Assembly (NCBI GenBank): GCA_905250025.1
Contig: CAJNOJ010000324.1
Coordinates: 1 to 64,000 of the forward strand
From: Adineta ricciae
Lineage: Eukaryota; Rotifera; Eurotatoria; Adinetida; Adinetidae
Direction: 5' to 3'
Length of the DNA: 64,000 nt
The notes under the pieces were generated by a model. The model did no database searches. It was not told where the DNA came from and saw only the letters and a program-made list of their open reading frames with translations. Of the stretch, positions 21,569 through 32,743 are shown piece after piece. Position numbers and translations under genes: made by a program. How positions within the stretch are numbered: position 1 is the first letter of the stretch; each line of letters opens with the position of its first letter.

Positions 21569-23767
21569 TCAAAGTAAGCGTAGCAAGAAGAAAAATGCCA
21601 TGATTGATTTATAGCTGAGTAGAACACAAACTGTGCCAGAATGAACTGGTGAAAGACGATCTTCAGCAATCTATACATAGAAGAATAATTAATAGTGTAA
21701 TTATAAAACGTAATCGTATTACTAACATGAAAAACAATAGCCATTCCTCGATCTAGATGAGGTTCTGTATGACAGTGAAAGAGCCAAACGCCAGGATTTT
21801 GTGCACGAAAGCGGATGCGCATATATCTAAAATGAGATTTTTCTCATTTTTATTAACTTTCCTTCTCGTAAACAATCCTCACCCTCCTTTTGGTAGCTGA
21901 ATCGTATCCTTGACTAATCGCATGTTATTCGTCCCACACGTTCTATCTTCGGATTGACATGTGCACACAGCATGTTCATCGCATACTATCTTAGGATTGT
22001 TTGACATGATTTCTCCTGTTGTCTTGTTCAATACTGAAAGACCTTGCTCCACAATATGGAAATAAGAACCGTGTAAATGCAGCGGATGTTGATCGTCATC
22101 GTGATTGACAACAAGCAATTCAATGACATCGTTGTATTGGGCGACGAGAGCGTGATAGCATTTCTCGCCATCATCCTCAGCTAATGATCGTCCGGAACAT
22201 GGAAGAAGTTCTCTAGCGCGTCGAGGATTGGACAGAACCGACTCCTTTAATGGAGGATATTTCATACCAATATAATTAAACGATTCAAAACCGGCTCGAT
22301 TATCATTTCCTTTGACCATCGTTAACGAAAGTGTATGATTGATATTAATTCGAATATTCTCACTAAATAATTCCTCATCGAGATGATCAGCATGGGTACT
22401 AATGTTCAATGGTGTTAGGCAAATGAAAGTATTCCTTCCATCACTATCGCCTGGCCCATATTGAATGAATGGACAATTCAAAATTTGACATGGTTGCGAT
22501 AAACTACATGTTCGAGGAACGGTTGTAGGTTTCGTTTCAGTTTCTGCATACTGTAGAATAGCATAACTGTGCCATCTACTGTTATTATTCCTACCCATCG
22601 TATTCACTCGAATCCAATAGTTGACTGAAGTATCGATTCCGGTAAAGTTATCTATAAGGAGATCGTATCGTTCACCAACACCAATAATTAGCTGATCGAC
22701 AATCATCGGCTGGGCGAATGGTACGCCATCGGAACTGATCACTTTCAAAAGATGTTTATCAATGGAGAATTTCAACGAGAATACACTACCCCCATTGATG
22801 AGGCGAAAACGATAGGATTTATTAACCTGTGTGGATGGAACTTTCAGACGTTCGAAAGGTGTCGTGCTAGAACCACTCGTTCCATTTCGCGTGTCGATAT
22901 ATTGGCCACGGCCATTGATTAATATTGAAGTAACTAACGCTTCGGCAGCTCTCGATCCATCCACTGATTGAAAGAAATCAATAGTTTCAGATTTCGTTAA
23001 TGATTCTAGATCATTCGGATAAAACTGACCACTTTCAATCAGTAAATATTGTTGTTCGCTGGTGTAAAAATGCTGCCAGTCATTTAGAAGAAGGACGAAT
23101 TCACCATCATCAGCCGCGCTCGGTTTAACTCTCGGATGCACTACAAATCCACCCATGAGACCCATGGCTGTTTGTAAATGCATATGTGAATGGTACCAAA
23201 AAGTACCTTCATCGGTGGCAACAAATTCATGGAGAAAATCAGCACCAGGTAATATCGAGATTTGTGTTAACTGACCAATTCCATCGCTCTCAGGCGTGTT
23301 CACCTGTCGAATACCATGAAAATGTACACTCAACGATTCTGTCATCATGTTATTGTAGATGCGCACGCGCACAGTTTGATTTTGATAAACATGTAGAACA
23401 GGTCCTGGCAATGAATTATTGAAGACATATACCTAGATGAAACATAACTGAAGAACCCAATTCATTGTTGTTAAAGATGAAAACCTACTAGTTTTGGATA
23501 ACCATCAGCAGTGATAATATCGCTCATTGGAAATGTTCGATTCACGTCAGCGTAATGATGTAACATACCTTCATCAGTAGCAACAACACGAAAGAGGTCT
23601 TTATAGAACATGGTCATCGTTGCTGAAGCATGTAACTCAAAAGAACAAATCGACATCGAACTTTGGCAAAGATTATTATCTTCGTATGGTCTGTATATCT
23701 CCAGTGTTTGAACATATTGCTGACAAAGCTGCAATGCATTCAGTAGCATAAAAAACAATCCGTACAT
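21569..23767 (-). CDS. Secreted multicopper oxidase (laccase-like), copy B
   Basis: Four exons on minus: 23489-23767, 21883-23432, 21727-21826 and 21569-21670; 676 residues, phases all agree. An N-terminal hydrophobic stretch ([17 protein letters not shown]) is a likely signal peptide. All copper ligands are present: HFHG at 130-132, WYHSHMH at 174-178, HPLHLHG at about 542-548, and [12 protein letters not shown] at 627-638 (type-1 Cys628, axial Met638). The last exon is a short hydrophobic tail ([11 protein letters not shown]) after the copper site, perhaps a membrane or GPI anchor. Laccases oxidise phenols or metals with O2 reduced to water. It is divergent from the NACHT gene across a shared 643 bp region. 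Confidence 0.88.
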
Positions 23768-24410
23768 CGTGTGAGAGGATCAACTGAAACTGATATTTCA
23801 GTGAATGACAACAGAACGAGAACCTTTTACCTATACGCCGTGTGTATCTACAGATTTTATATCACCGCCCTGTGTAAATATTTTGAGATATTTAACTCTT
23901 ATAGATACGAAGAGAAGCAGCATATATCGTAAAATAAATTCAGAAATTCTACGCCCTTCGAAGATTTAAACGCGTAGTGATTTGAAATCTGTCTTCAGTA
24001 TTTGAACGAAAATTTCTCAAAGAAACACTGAATTAAGTTTTCAGAGCGATTTCCTATTTCGTGTAGTAGGCGTTATTCACCATATAAGGCGCAATAAGAA
24101 AGATCGAGAGTGAATATGCAGTCACAAAGAAAACCACTGCTGATATATTGCGCTTTCGTTATACATAAATACGTGTAGTCATGTATGGAATCCAAATGGG
24201 AAGAATGAAGACGAGAACAATAGTAGCACATATACCATTACAGTGTGCATTTATTTTTTTAACGCTTCTGTCCTGTACGCCACAGTAAACCATATAGGAC
24301 GTAAAAGAAAAGAACATAATATTGACTTTTAACTCGATGATGAAAACTGCACATGGCATGCAGCGCTTTTTCTTCATCTTATTTTAACGACAACATCAGT
24401 AGGAATCAAC
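23768..24410. promoter_or_regulatory. Divergent intergenic region, laccase (-) and NACHT (+)
   Basis: The two genes start back to back. The region aligns with 57402-58044 at the same length to the base. It contains AT-rich tracts but no motif I can name. The minus reading frame at 24159-24377 is not kept well in the second copy and is taken as chance. Confidence 0.45.
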
Positions 24411-27400
24411 ATGAGCGACGATGAAACAATCTTAACGGCGATCGATATGATCGATCGAAAGATCGAATCGTTGAATGGTCAAGGAAAAGAGTCTTCTTAT
24501 TATATTGCTAAATTGATGGTTGTTCGGGAAGATCTTGAGAAGCTCTTCAGTTTAACATCTTCAACGAATACTTTAGTTCATCTATTTTGTCGACGAATGA
24601 ACCGACTGATAAAATACAACAATCCAATGCTGATCAACGACTGGCTCAACTTACATGCGGACCTTCTGCTCGTTTTAGAACATCATGACGAATCAATTGA
24701 AAAGCTTGACTTGATGCAATGTTTATCGTTGTTGAAGTTAGAAATTAAGATGGAGGAACGTGAAATACAATTCGAGAAGAACTTCGGCCGCCGAAAGACA
24801 TTCCTTGAATTAGCTGAACAACATCGAGTTTTACTTGATGAATATCTCCAAGCATGTTACTCACTTCATTCAAAGATTCAAATACAAGGTCTGGTCGAGA
24901 ACGTCGACGGATTTCTTCGAGAGATGTCTTGCACAGCAGATGTTCAAACTAGCGATCGGCTTGAAACAAGATTGAATTCGATTGACATTCCACTGATATG
25001 TCCTTATCAATTATTTCAGTCCTGTACACCAAGATCTTTCTTAGATTTTCAATCGCGTCATCAATCGACCGATGGTGAAAACGTCTTCTTGCCCGGCATG
25101 GATGAGATAAAAATAAACTATGATGCGGGTATGTTAAAAATCCATCAGAGACTACTCGAATCTCGATGGCTTGTCGTTCTCGGCGATCCTGGAAGTTCCA
25201 AAACGACGTTGTTACGATACATCACGCAACTATTCGCTTCGGCAGTTCTTCAAGGGAAAACACATGTCGCAACCGATGCAGACAATTGCGGTCCACTTCG
25301 AATTCCGATTTTAGTTCGAATAGGCGAGTTCTCTGAACGGCAGAATATCGATCCAAACCTGACTTTGTTCGATTACATTGGTAAACACACGTGGTTTTCG
25401 CAATTGTACGGTGATGATAACATTGGGAGTGTATTAAAAGACTTTATCCGTCATGGCCATGCACTCGTTCTTTTGGACGGTCTCGACGAGATTTCTGCAT
25501 TCGAACAACGAACACAAATCGTCAAACTTATTCGCGAGTTTATTCACGAGTACGTTTATGGCGACGATTTCATCTCTGCATTTGATGATGTTCCAAAAGG
25601 CTTCAATACAGAATCTCGAAGACCAATGGCAAATGAAAAAAAATCACCCGATGATTGGAGATTCAGAGAGATGCATCCACCATCGCTACCTGGTGGCAAT
25701 CAAATTGTTATAACAAGTCGCATCGTCGGTTGCAATTTATATCGATTCAATAGTCGATTAATTGATTACTACAATTTACTTCCTATGTCGAGCAAAAATG
25801 CGAAATTATTCATCGAACAATGGTTCACCAGTGTTGATCAGGAAGTGCGTAACGTCCTAACAAGCGAAAACATTCATTTCGACAAGGAAAAAATGGATAA
25901 ATCCAGACGACAACGGCAAGATGTCCTCGATAATATACATACCGACATGCAGAAGTCTTTCTTATCACATCCATTGATGCTGTCTCTGATGTGTTCATGT
26001 ATATTCAAACTGCTGGATGACAGTCAATTACCAAAAACTGTGACTGAATTGTACGATAAAACTATACGGTCCGTACTAGGCTATAGGACGATCTCGCGTC
26101 AGTCGAGAATATCTCAAGATATTATGATCAAACTTCAGAGCAATCTTGCGTTGTATCTTCATGCGCATTCATCGTCTGGTGTCATTGATGAATTCGATTT
26201 CAAACGAATCTGTGGTTTAGTATTAAAACAAGAAAATGTCGCGAAAACCAAGGCGGAATTGAGTCGATACACGGATGAATTGTTAACATTAATTAGTTCG
26301 AACAATAGTATGATCGTCGAACGAGGATTGAAGGTATTCAGTTTCACTCACCTATCGTTTCAAGAGTATTTCGTTGGCTTATCTCTTATCGATCAGTCGT
26401 CCATCGAGAAGACGATTCAACGTATTCTTATCTACGCTGTCAAGCCTCGTTCTCGTGAACCCATACGGTTCGCGCTTGGTTGGATTAATCAGACATGGCC
26501 ATCAAATGATCGGCAGGAGCTCTGCAGAAGACTAGTGACTGAAACAATCAATTCCGTACTTCCGTTAGGCGCTATCTTATTTTTCGATGTTATTCATAGC
26601 ATCGAACAGTCACTCTCAAACTGTGCAGTTTACGCAGCACTAGATCAGCTTATCGATCATCCTTCTATGTTGATCTCGATTGGATTCTTAGGAAAAAGTT
26701 GGCCTGTATTACCACTGAATGCAATACTCAGGTGGATGGAGTTAACTTTAACTAATGATAAACGTGTTGTGAAATTCTGTAAATCATTTTTATTCTCAAT
26801 TTTTCTTATCGAACATCACACGTTGTGGAGACAAAGAAATAACGAATTACCGGCTGTTTGCCAACGATTATGGTCGTTACATTCCATGAGTTCAGATGTT
26901 GAAGTCTGTATTACCCAAACATTGTACCGTATCGTGACGTCATTACGTTCACCATGTTCTATTTTTCAACGTGTGTTGCCTCAGTATCTTCAGACACATA
27001 AGATGGCTTTGTCTCAATGTCATCCATTGGTAACAAGCGTTATTATTGCATTGTATGGTGGGGCTTACAAGACGAAGGATGAAATGGGGTTTTCTCACAC
27101 GTATATCTATCGCAATTCCATAGTCGGTAAGCCAATTCTCGACTATTTGACCAATACGAACGACTCTTACTCAATCAAGGTTTCAAACCTTATCGAACAA
27201 TACGAAGATATGCTACGAAAATATTCATCTGATGATGTTTCGAACAATGTTATTGATATTCTCATTGCTCTTATTTGTTTACGTGGCCTCTCACAATCGT
27301 TAATAAATTATAAATTCGGTGTATATCGAGCATTGCCGCTGGCTTTGGATAGGTTTAAAGTTATATTATTTCTTTTGAGAGACGATTCAAGATTCGTATG

Positions 27401-30400
27401 GGATAGAACAACACAAGTGATGTTTTCTGGAGTGAAATTAATCATAGATATATTCGCTTCACAACCTGGCCAAACAATTGAGCAATCCAAACGATTTACA
27501 CTAGCATGTATAGCCGCATGTGATCGACTCAAAATTGATTGGACACCCTATTCATCAAGCTTAGGGAATCTATTCGACAACAATACTTATCAGTCGCATC
27601 GATTACGAAAATATTCTGATAACAACGGATTCAAAACGCAAGGTACTCACGTTCGCCAAAAGTCAACCGTTCAATTAGTAGAAGAAGTTTATTCATCCCA
27701 TGAGCAGTTATTGACTCTGCTGAAGTTTGTGCCCAGTTTCGTTCAACGTCTGTACTATCGTCTATTGATGAACCAAGGTGAACAACACGGCTCTCCACTG
27801 TTTATTGTTCTTTTATCACAATGTTTGACTTTTTTCGATGCTAATATTGAACTAGATGAGATACTGGTAACTTTGAACGGCTTATTACCATTGTTCAGGA
27901 TGTACAACATGCAAAACTATGTACTAGCTCTGTTTTGGGAAAGTAAATTTCGATATATGAGCGATCCAAAGGGCCTGGATGACGGTTATCACCGGAGATT
28001 TTCGACAAATTATTCGGAAAACTATGAAGATCTGATCGTCGAAGAACAACGACGAATTTTACAAGCAAATGTGTCGAACGATGTTCGTGACAAAGATTTT
28101 CAACTTTTTACTGCATCACTTTCACTTGCACGATTGTATCAAATTCGATTCCGTTACGGCACAAACGCAAATTTATCAGCCGATGAAAGCGAACATATTC
28201 AATCCGCAATAGAAAATATCAACGACCAAGTTTTATATATCGTAGCCATGAACATTATTTTAAACATGAACCAGCCATCTATTTTCGATACCAACCTCCA
28301 CGATACCTTAAGATCAAAATTAGTTTCTCGATTATTAGAAGTGTTGCCTAATCTACTCGTCTTAACAGGCGCTTTACTACTTTTCCGATGCCAAGTAATA
28401 GGCCAATCCTTTCCATTAATTTTCCAACAACTCGTTCATATAATTGGTGAACAATTGCTTACAATTCCATTAGATGAAGACATGTTGGAAAATCAGAAAG
28501 CAGTCTATGTCGCGCTTAGCTCAATAGAGAACTCTTCACTTAACAGTCTCTTGATCGAATTCAAAAAGCAAGTTCATGATGACGAAGAATTTCTTGATGT
28601 GAACTCGGTGGTGTTTCATCGTTACTTAACCAGTACAGAATCGTTTGGTGAATTGGATGATATTCTTTTGTGTAGCATGTACCTAAGCGAACTAGCAGTG
28701 GATGCTCAAAATTTGCGAAAATATATGTTTAACAATGAACAACAGAATACGGTTTCTTTGTCCGAAAAATTCCAGCAATTGTTAAAAGTTTCGAAGAACG
28801 TGATTACATCTGAAATTGCGACATTAATCGTCACTTGTGTAGCGAATGGCAGTGAAAAAGATTTTGATGTGATTGACAATGAGCTAATTAATTGTAATCT
28901 TGTCGAAAAAGACGCTCAACCAGTGCTCCTCGAAATATTCAATCTGCCGATGAAGGAATCAAGCCAATCGTTAGTTTATTACATTGCACTATTATTAGCT
29001 AAAGATGGTTCAAACACACCAGCATCCATCGACTATATTAGAAATTTTTGTCAAGCTGCTATCAATAAGAAATTCGAGGGTATTATCAAACAATTTCTCG
29101 AATTATCCAACATACATTCGGTATCAATACGTCAGGTGTTAGAGACATTACTTCGTTGTATGCGTCGTTCATCATTTCACATTCGTGCTACTATTCGCTC
29201 CCGTGAAATTATGCAGTTAATCTTACAACTGGAAAATGAAGAATCTCGAACAGATGGTAGTTGCGTTTTATCCGATTCGTTTTTAATGCTAATCGATGGT
29301 TGTTCATTCGAAGTACAAAACTATCTTTTAGAATATCTTAATGCAGACAGTGATCTACAAGGCAGTGTGAAAGAACAGCGTCTGATTAGAATGATCACAT
29401 GGGTTATGCAACACTTCGCCACGAAAGAATGTCCGGTCTCTGATCTGCTTTATAAACATATCGTATCACTTTTTCAGGATCGAAACTTCTCGTGCGTACA
29501 AGAAACGATTATCGATAGTCTTCGATATATATTTCTCGGAGAATTTCAGAAGAACGTTTTCACCAACAAAGATGTCAAACAACTCTTGGAGAAGACTATT
29601 AATCACTGTGTAAAAGTAGCCGATTCTTCTTCTGAAAAGCTCTTAGCAAACTGCTTGAACACTTACGGATGTTGCATCCGCTTCTACAAAGCTTGTCGAA
29701 ATGAAAATCCATCAGATGAGATGATCAATTTATTCACAAGGCTTTTTCAAACATCTTCATCGTCACTCGTCGCTACACGAGCAAGTCAATGTTTGCTAAA
29801 AATCGAACTGTATGTTCATAGTGGTTCGATTGATAGTTGGCTCAGCAAAACTAATCTGAATCCCGAGCAGCTATATAATATATTCATACGATGTACATTC
29901 GATGAATGTCAATTGTGGAGAGATTCAGAGAGAGAGAAAACATTGGCTCACATTATACTACAACATCCGACAGACTTGCTTCCGAAATTCGTCAACGAAA
30001 TGTACGTTTATCTGAAAAGCACACCAATGACCTGCAAACTTTCCAAGGATCTATTTTCTTATGTCACTACAGCTAATCAATTATGTGTTACAAATTTTAC
30101 CATGTTTCGTACTGCCGTAGAAAAACAATTTCATAACGCTAAGGAACTCAAATTATTACTTTATCAAATAAGCAAACAAGGCGATGATGGCTTTCGAAAC
30201 GAATGCATATCATTATACGCTTATTTTGGTGAGATTACGTCGGATCTTATCGATATGATACTAACCAGTGATTTGAAACAATGGGCATTTTTATCAAACC
30301 GAATAGAGTCCTTGATAACTGGTAAACAAATATCATTAGATCGAGAGATAGTTGAGAGTTTATACGAAGCATTAGAAACGCCATCGAGAGGGAAACCTGC

Positions 30401-30674
30401 AGCACAATTTCTGATATGGCTTGTGAACGCTGGTTTTATATCGGTTTTGGAAGTATTTCAGAGAATATCAAGTATCGTTAGCAAACAATATTTACAAAAT
30501 GAGGATAAATATCAAGCAGACTGTGAACATTTGTTCGAAACCTTACTGAAGTTGACTTGTATTCAGCTCGGCACTGTATCTAGTACAGATTTACAAGGGC
30601 TGCTTTCTAGAGAAAATAAATTAGGAATATCTACGCAAAAGAGAATATATAAGCGTTTTCATAATTCAAATTGA
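24411..30674 (+). CDS. Giant NACHT NTPase with alpha-solenoid C-terminus, copy B
   Basis: One uninterrupted 2,087-residue frame without introns, rare in this window. Residues 1-230 are helical with no recognised death or effector domain. The NACHT module follows: Walker A GDPGSSKTT at 258-266, Walker B LVLLDGLDEI at 352-361 with the second acidic pair, sensor-type VITSR near 433, a helical stretch with SHPLMLSLMC, and the WHD-type FSFTHLSFQEYFVG near 643-656. The remaining about 1,400 residues are helical with Leu-rich, HEAT-like periodicity and should form a long solenoid. STAND proteins of this kind are ATP-driven switches in innate immunity and cell-death signalling; the solenoid would be the sensor. 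No transmembrane segment is evident. The start is the first ATG after the promoter region. Confidence 0.85.
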   Translation: MSDDETILTAIDMIDRKIESLNGQGKESSYYIAKLMVVREDLEKLFSLTSSTNTLVHLFCRRMNRLIKYNNPMLINDWLNLHADLLLVLEHHDESIEKLDLMQCLSLLKLEIKMEEREIQFEKNFGRRKTFLELAEQHRVLLDEYLQACYSLHSKIQIQGLVENVDGFLREMSCTADVQTSDRLETRLNSIDIPLICPYQLFQSCTPRSFLDFQSRHQSTDGENVFLPGMDEIKINYDAGMLKIHQRLLESRWLVVLGDPGSSKTTLLRYITQLFASAVLQGKTHVATDADNCGPLRIPILVRIGEFSERQNIDPNLTLFDYIGKHTWFSQLYGDDNIGSVLKDFIRHGHALVLLDGLDEISAFEQRTQIVKLIREFIHEYVYGDDFISAFDDVPKGFNTESRRPMANEKKSPDDWRFREMHPPSLPGGNQIVITSRIVGCNLYRFNSRLIDYYNLLPMSSKNAKLFIEQWFTSVDQEVRNVLTSENIHFDKEKMDKSRRQRQDVLDNIHTDMQKSFLSHPLMLSLMCSCIFKLLDDSQLPKTVTELYDKTIRSVLGYRTISRQSRISQDIMIKLQSNLALYLHAHSSSGVIDEFDFKRICGLVLKQENVAKTKAELSRYTDELLTLISSNNSMIVERGLKVFSFTHLSFQEYFVGLSLIDQSSIEKTIQRILIYAVKPRSREPIRFALGWINQTWPSNDRQELCRRLVTETINSVLPLGAILFFDVIHSIEQSLSNCAVYAALDQLIDHPSMLISIGFLGKSWPVLPLNAILRWMELTLTNDKRVVKFCKSFLFSIFLIEHHTLWRQRNNELPAVCQRLWSLHSMSSDVEVCITQTLYRIVTSLRSPCSIFQRVLPQYLQTHKMALSQCHPLVTSVIIALYGGAYKTKDEMGFSHTYIYRNSIVGKPILDYLTNTNDSYSIKVSNLIEQYEDMLRKYSSDDVSNNVIDILIALICLRGLSQSLINYKFGVYRALPLALDRFKVILFLLRDDSRFVWDRTTQVMFSGVKLIIDIFASQPGQTIEQSKRFTLACIAACDRLKIDWTPYSSSLGNLFDNNTYQSHRLRKYSDNNGFKTQGTHVRQKSTVQLVEEVYSSHEQLLTLLKFVPSFVQRLYYRLLMNQGEQHGSPLFIVLLSQCLTFFDANIELDEILVTLNGLLPLFRMYNMQNYVLALFWESKFRYMSDPKGLDDGYHRRFSTNYSENYEDLIVEEQRRILQANVSNDVRDKDFQLFTASLSLARLYQIRFRYGTNANLSADESEHIQSAIENINDQVLYIVAMNIILNMNQPSIFDTNLHDTLRSKLVSRLLEVLPNLLVLTGALLLFRCQVIGQSFPLIFQQLVHIIGEQLLTIPLDEDMLENQKAVYVALSSIENSSLNSLLIEFKKQVHDDEEFLDVNSVVFHRYLTSTESFGELDDILLCSMYLSELAVDAQNLRKYMFNNEQQNTVSLSEKFQQLLKVSKNVITSEIATLIVTCVANGSEKDFDVIDNELINCNLVEKDAQPVLLEIFNLPMKESSQSLVYYIALLLAKDGSNTPASIDYIRNFCQAAINKKFEGIIKQFLELSNIHSVSIRQVLETLLRCMRRSSFHIRATIRSREIMQLILQLENEESRTDGSCVLSDSFLMLIDGCSFEVQNYLLEYLNADSDLQGSVKEQRLIRMITWVMQHFATKECPVSDLLYKHIVSLFQDRNFSCVQETIIDSLRYIFLGEFQKNVFTNKDVKQLLEKTINHCVKVADSSSEKLLANCLNTYGCCIRFYKACRNENPSDEMINLFTRLFQTSSSSLVATRASQCLLKIELYVHSGSIDSWLSKTNLNPEQLYNIFIRCTFDECQLWRDSEREKTLAHIILQHPTDLLPKFVNEMYVYLKSTPMTCKLSKDLFSYVTTANQLCVTNFTMFRTAVEKQFHNAKELKLLLYQISKQGDDGFRNECISLYAYFGEITSDLIDMILTSDLKQWAFLSNRIESLITGKQISLDREIVESLYEALETPSRGKPAAQFLIWLVNAGFISVLEVFQRISSIVSKQYLQNEDKYQADCEHLFETLLKLTCIQLGTVSSTDLQGLLSRENKLGISTQKRIYKRFHNSN

Positions 30675-30805
30675 CTCTTTACAAATATTTTAATGAACAG
30701 AATCAATGCTTTTTCCAGTTTTTTCTTTTTATTTCCTGCTAAATAAAGTTCACTTTTTTATCTTTACAACTTTAAAGTACATAAATTTCGTTATAAAGAT
30801 TATAA

Positions 30806-31036
30806 TCAACATTCGCAGAAATCAAGAATCCAAACGCCATGTTCATTAACTCTGCCATGACCATCGTCACATGTGGCACCCTCGTGAAGTACCCAACGAT
30901 CACCATTGTAATACCAATCGCGACATTGACCACATTTATTACAAGCACGACCATTACAACCTGACGCCTTTTCATGAAAACTTTCTGACTGCTGGACTAT
31001 GTTAGCAGGTTTTTTGTCTAAAGTGAAAATCTCCAT
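30806..31036 (-). CDS. Small Cys-rich protein (76 residues), unknown family
   Basis: A short frame starting at a real ATG. The second half contains eight Cys in a tight pattern, C-x4-C-x2-C-x2-C then a gap and C, C-x-C at the end (GRACNKCGQCRDWYYNGDR ... FCEC), with Gly/His-rich loops. No signal peptide is seen in this frame, but an upstream exon could supply one. The pattern suggests a disulfide-rich or metal-binding fold. I do not recognise the family. No second copy lies in the window. It ends 131 bp after the NACHT stop on the opposite strand. Confidence 0.5.
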   Translation of the reverse strand: MEIFTLDKKPANIVQQSESFHEKASGCNGRACNKCGQCRDWYYNGDRWVLHEGATCDDGHGRVNEHGVWILDFCEC

Positions 31037-31669
31037 TATTTCTATGTTTACCAGGTGACTTGGACGATTGTTGCATTTAAGTCGTAGTTGATGAAGACGC
31101 TTTCTTGTTAGTCTTACTCGTTTTTGTCGATGACGTTATTGTTCGATCTGCATGCAGCGAGATAAATGCTAAAATCGCCGTGTATTGATGTAAAATAATC
31201 TATTTAAACACATGTATGAATAGTTTGTTGTGAAGTTTCAGAAAAGTAGCTTTTCTCTGTTCTCTTCCATTCGCTGATGTCAAAAGAATGCAAAATTTCT
31301 CTTCTTCTAATGCAATTCCAATGTTTTGCATAAGTAGAAGTATCGTTCTTGGGATCAATCGTTGAAATATTCATCAGGAAAAAAATCAGGAGTGGAAGCG
31401 AGCGGTATTTATTTTACTCTAGATGAAATTTTCATAGATAACTATATAAAAGTATATCAAACAAAAATAGCAACTATAAAATAAAAAAAATTTCGCATAA
31501 TCCGGTATATTAAAAATATTTTCTACACTTCAACAATTAGTCCGTTACGACTGTGTTTGATAATTGTCTGTAGATGAAAATAAAATGCTGGTATATTGTA
31601 GCTAAGATTTGCATATGTCATCAGGTGAATTGCATATCATATTAGTCTACATCTACACGAAGAAAAAAG
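31037..31669. other. AT-rich intergenic region, no gene seen
   Basis: Contains long A/T runs near 31440-31510 and no reading frame with domain support. It may hold the 5' exon of the Cys-rich gene and the 3' UTR of the Ly6-like gene. Confidence 0.5.
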
Positions 31670-32299
31670 TTAGATCGTAATCAAACGGGAAAAAATGAGA
31701 GCAACGCAGATTATGAAAGTTGAAAAAGAGATAGATGAAAGTGAGTTATGTTTTTGTAATGTTTGATCATTCAATTCACTCGGACTCTTGGCATATGCGG
31801 TATTTCGATAAGCAGCATCGTCATAGCGTTGAACTTGCGTATTGGAATTCACAAGTTTCGTAACTTTTCCCGGTTGATCATTACATCGATCTGTGGCACA
31901 ACAAGTTAAATCGAGATACTTTTGAGAATGTTGACGCATCTCTTGACATTTCCTCAATGATGTTAAACCACGATGCCATTTAACATTTCCATTACGACGA
32001 TCGGTGTCCGTACATGGAGAGTAATGATTTGGGTCATACGATGAATGAGAACACGCAGCTCGATAGCTAAAACAAGCACAACCAACAGTAGCACATTGTT
32101 CGCCTTCGGGTGTGGCATATTGCGTCATTTCAGCTTGTGAATATGCATAGCTTAACACATCACTTGATGCTTGATTTCTTGTCTCTTCATGTTCATATTT
32201 TGTATAGCATGTTAACGGTGTCTGATAGTAATTTTGCGATGAAACGTATGAGAATAGTACGAGCAAGAAGCAAAGCGTAAGTTGATGGGAAACAACCAT
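31670..32299 (-). CDS. Ly6/uPAR-like GPI-anchored cell-surface protein
   Basis: 209 residues. A clear signal peptide (LTLCFLLVLFSYVSSQ) is followed by a single three-finger-type domain with paired Cys (LTCYTKYEHEE, CATVGCACFSYRAAC) closing with the Ly6 hallmark CCATDRCN. A Ser/Asn-rich stalk and a C-terminal hydrophobic tail (FIICVALIFSRLITI) fit GPI attachment. It should sit on the outer face of the plasma membrane. Ligand unknown. It faces the alpha/beta-hydrolase-like gene across a 444 bp divergent region. Confidence 0.8.
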   Translation of the reverse strand: MVVSHQLTLCFLLVLFSYVSSQNYYQTPLTCYTKYEHEETRNQASSDVLSYAYSQAEMTQYATPEGEQCATVGCACFSYRAACSHSSYDPNHYSPCTDTDRRNGNVKWHRGLTSLRKCQEMRQHSQKYLDLTCCATDRCNDQPGKVTKLVNSNTQVQRYDDAAYRNTAYAKSPSELNDQTLQKHNSLSSISFSTFIICVALIFSRLITI

Positions 32300-32743
32300 C
32301 GTTGTTCGTCGAAATGAAGATAATTATATTTCCAAACATTCTTGTGCGTATATTTATCTATCGTACTTAACGCCTTTCTTCTTTCTTCTTCTTCTATTTC
32401 TACTTCAACCCACACATCAAGTATAAATAGTTTTGTATATCTAACAAAAGATAACTGCTACATGTCATTCGCCTCCACATATACGTTTGTTTTTCTTCGC
32501 ATTCTCGATGCTATTCTGATCATATACATAGAACGAACTCTTATATTCCGTTATCAGAAAACACTAAAATGGACGCTGTTCTATTTCTCTTCAGTGTGAA
32601 TCATCACTGAGTACACCATATATTTTTTTTACGATGACGTGTCATTGCCTTCCTTCTCTCATAAATTGTGAGTCATTCTTTACTTTCTTTATCAAATAGT
32701 AAAAACACAGAGATGCATAGGCAAGAGAAGAAAAACATTCAAC
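32300..32743. promoter_or_regulatory. Divergent region between Ly6-like and hydrolase-like genes
   Basis: Pyrimidine-rich tracts and a TATATTTTTT stretch near 32618 are seen. The short plus frame at 32342-32599 has no domain and is taken as chance. Confidence 0.4.

Larger units (their letters stand above)
20320..30366 (+). repeat. Homologous block 3, B side (partner 53950-64000)
   Basis: Exonuclease, laccase and NACHT genes in the same order and orientation, with exon lengths identical between copies. Confidence 0.88.

Noticed and set aside
21538-21822. Laccase C-terminus as a separate small gene
   Set aside because: It is exon 3 of the laccase and joins in phase; without it the oxidase would lack HCHxxxH.
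23186-23422. Plus-strand gene opposite the laccase
   Set aside because: Shadow frame of a well-supported laccase exon; repeated in the other copy only because the laccase is conserved.
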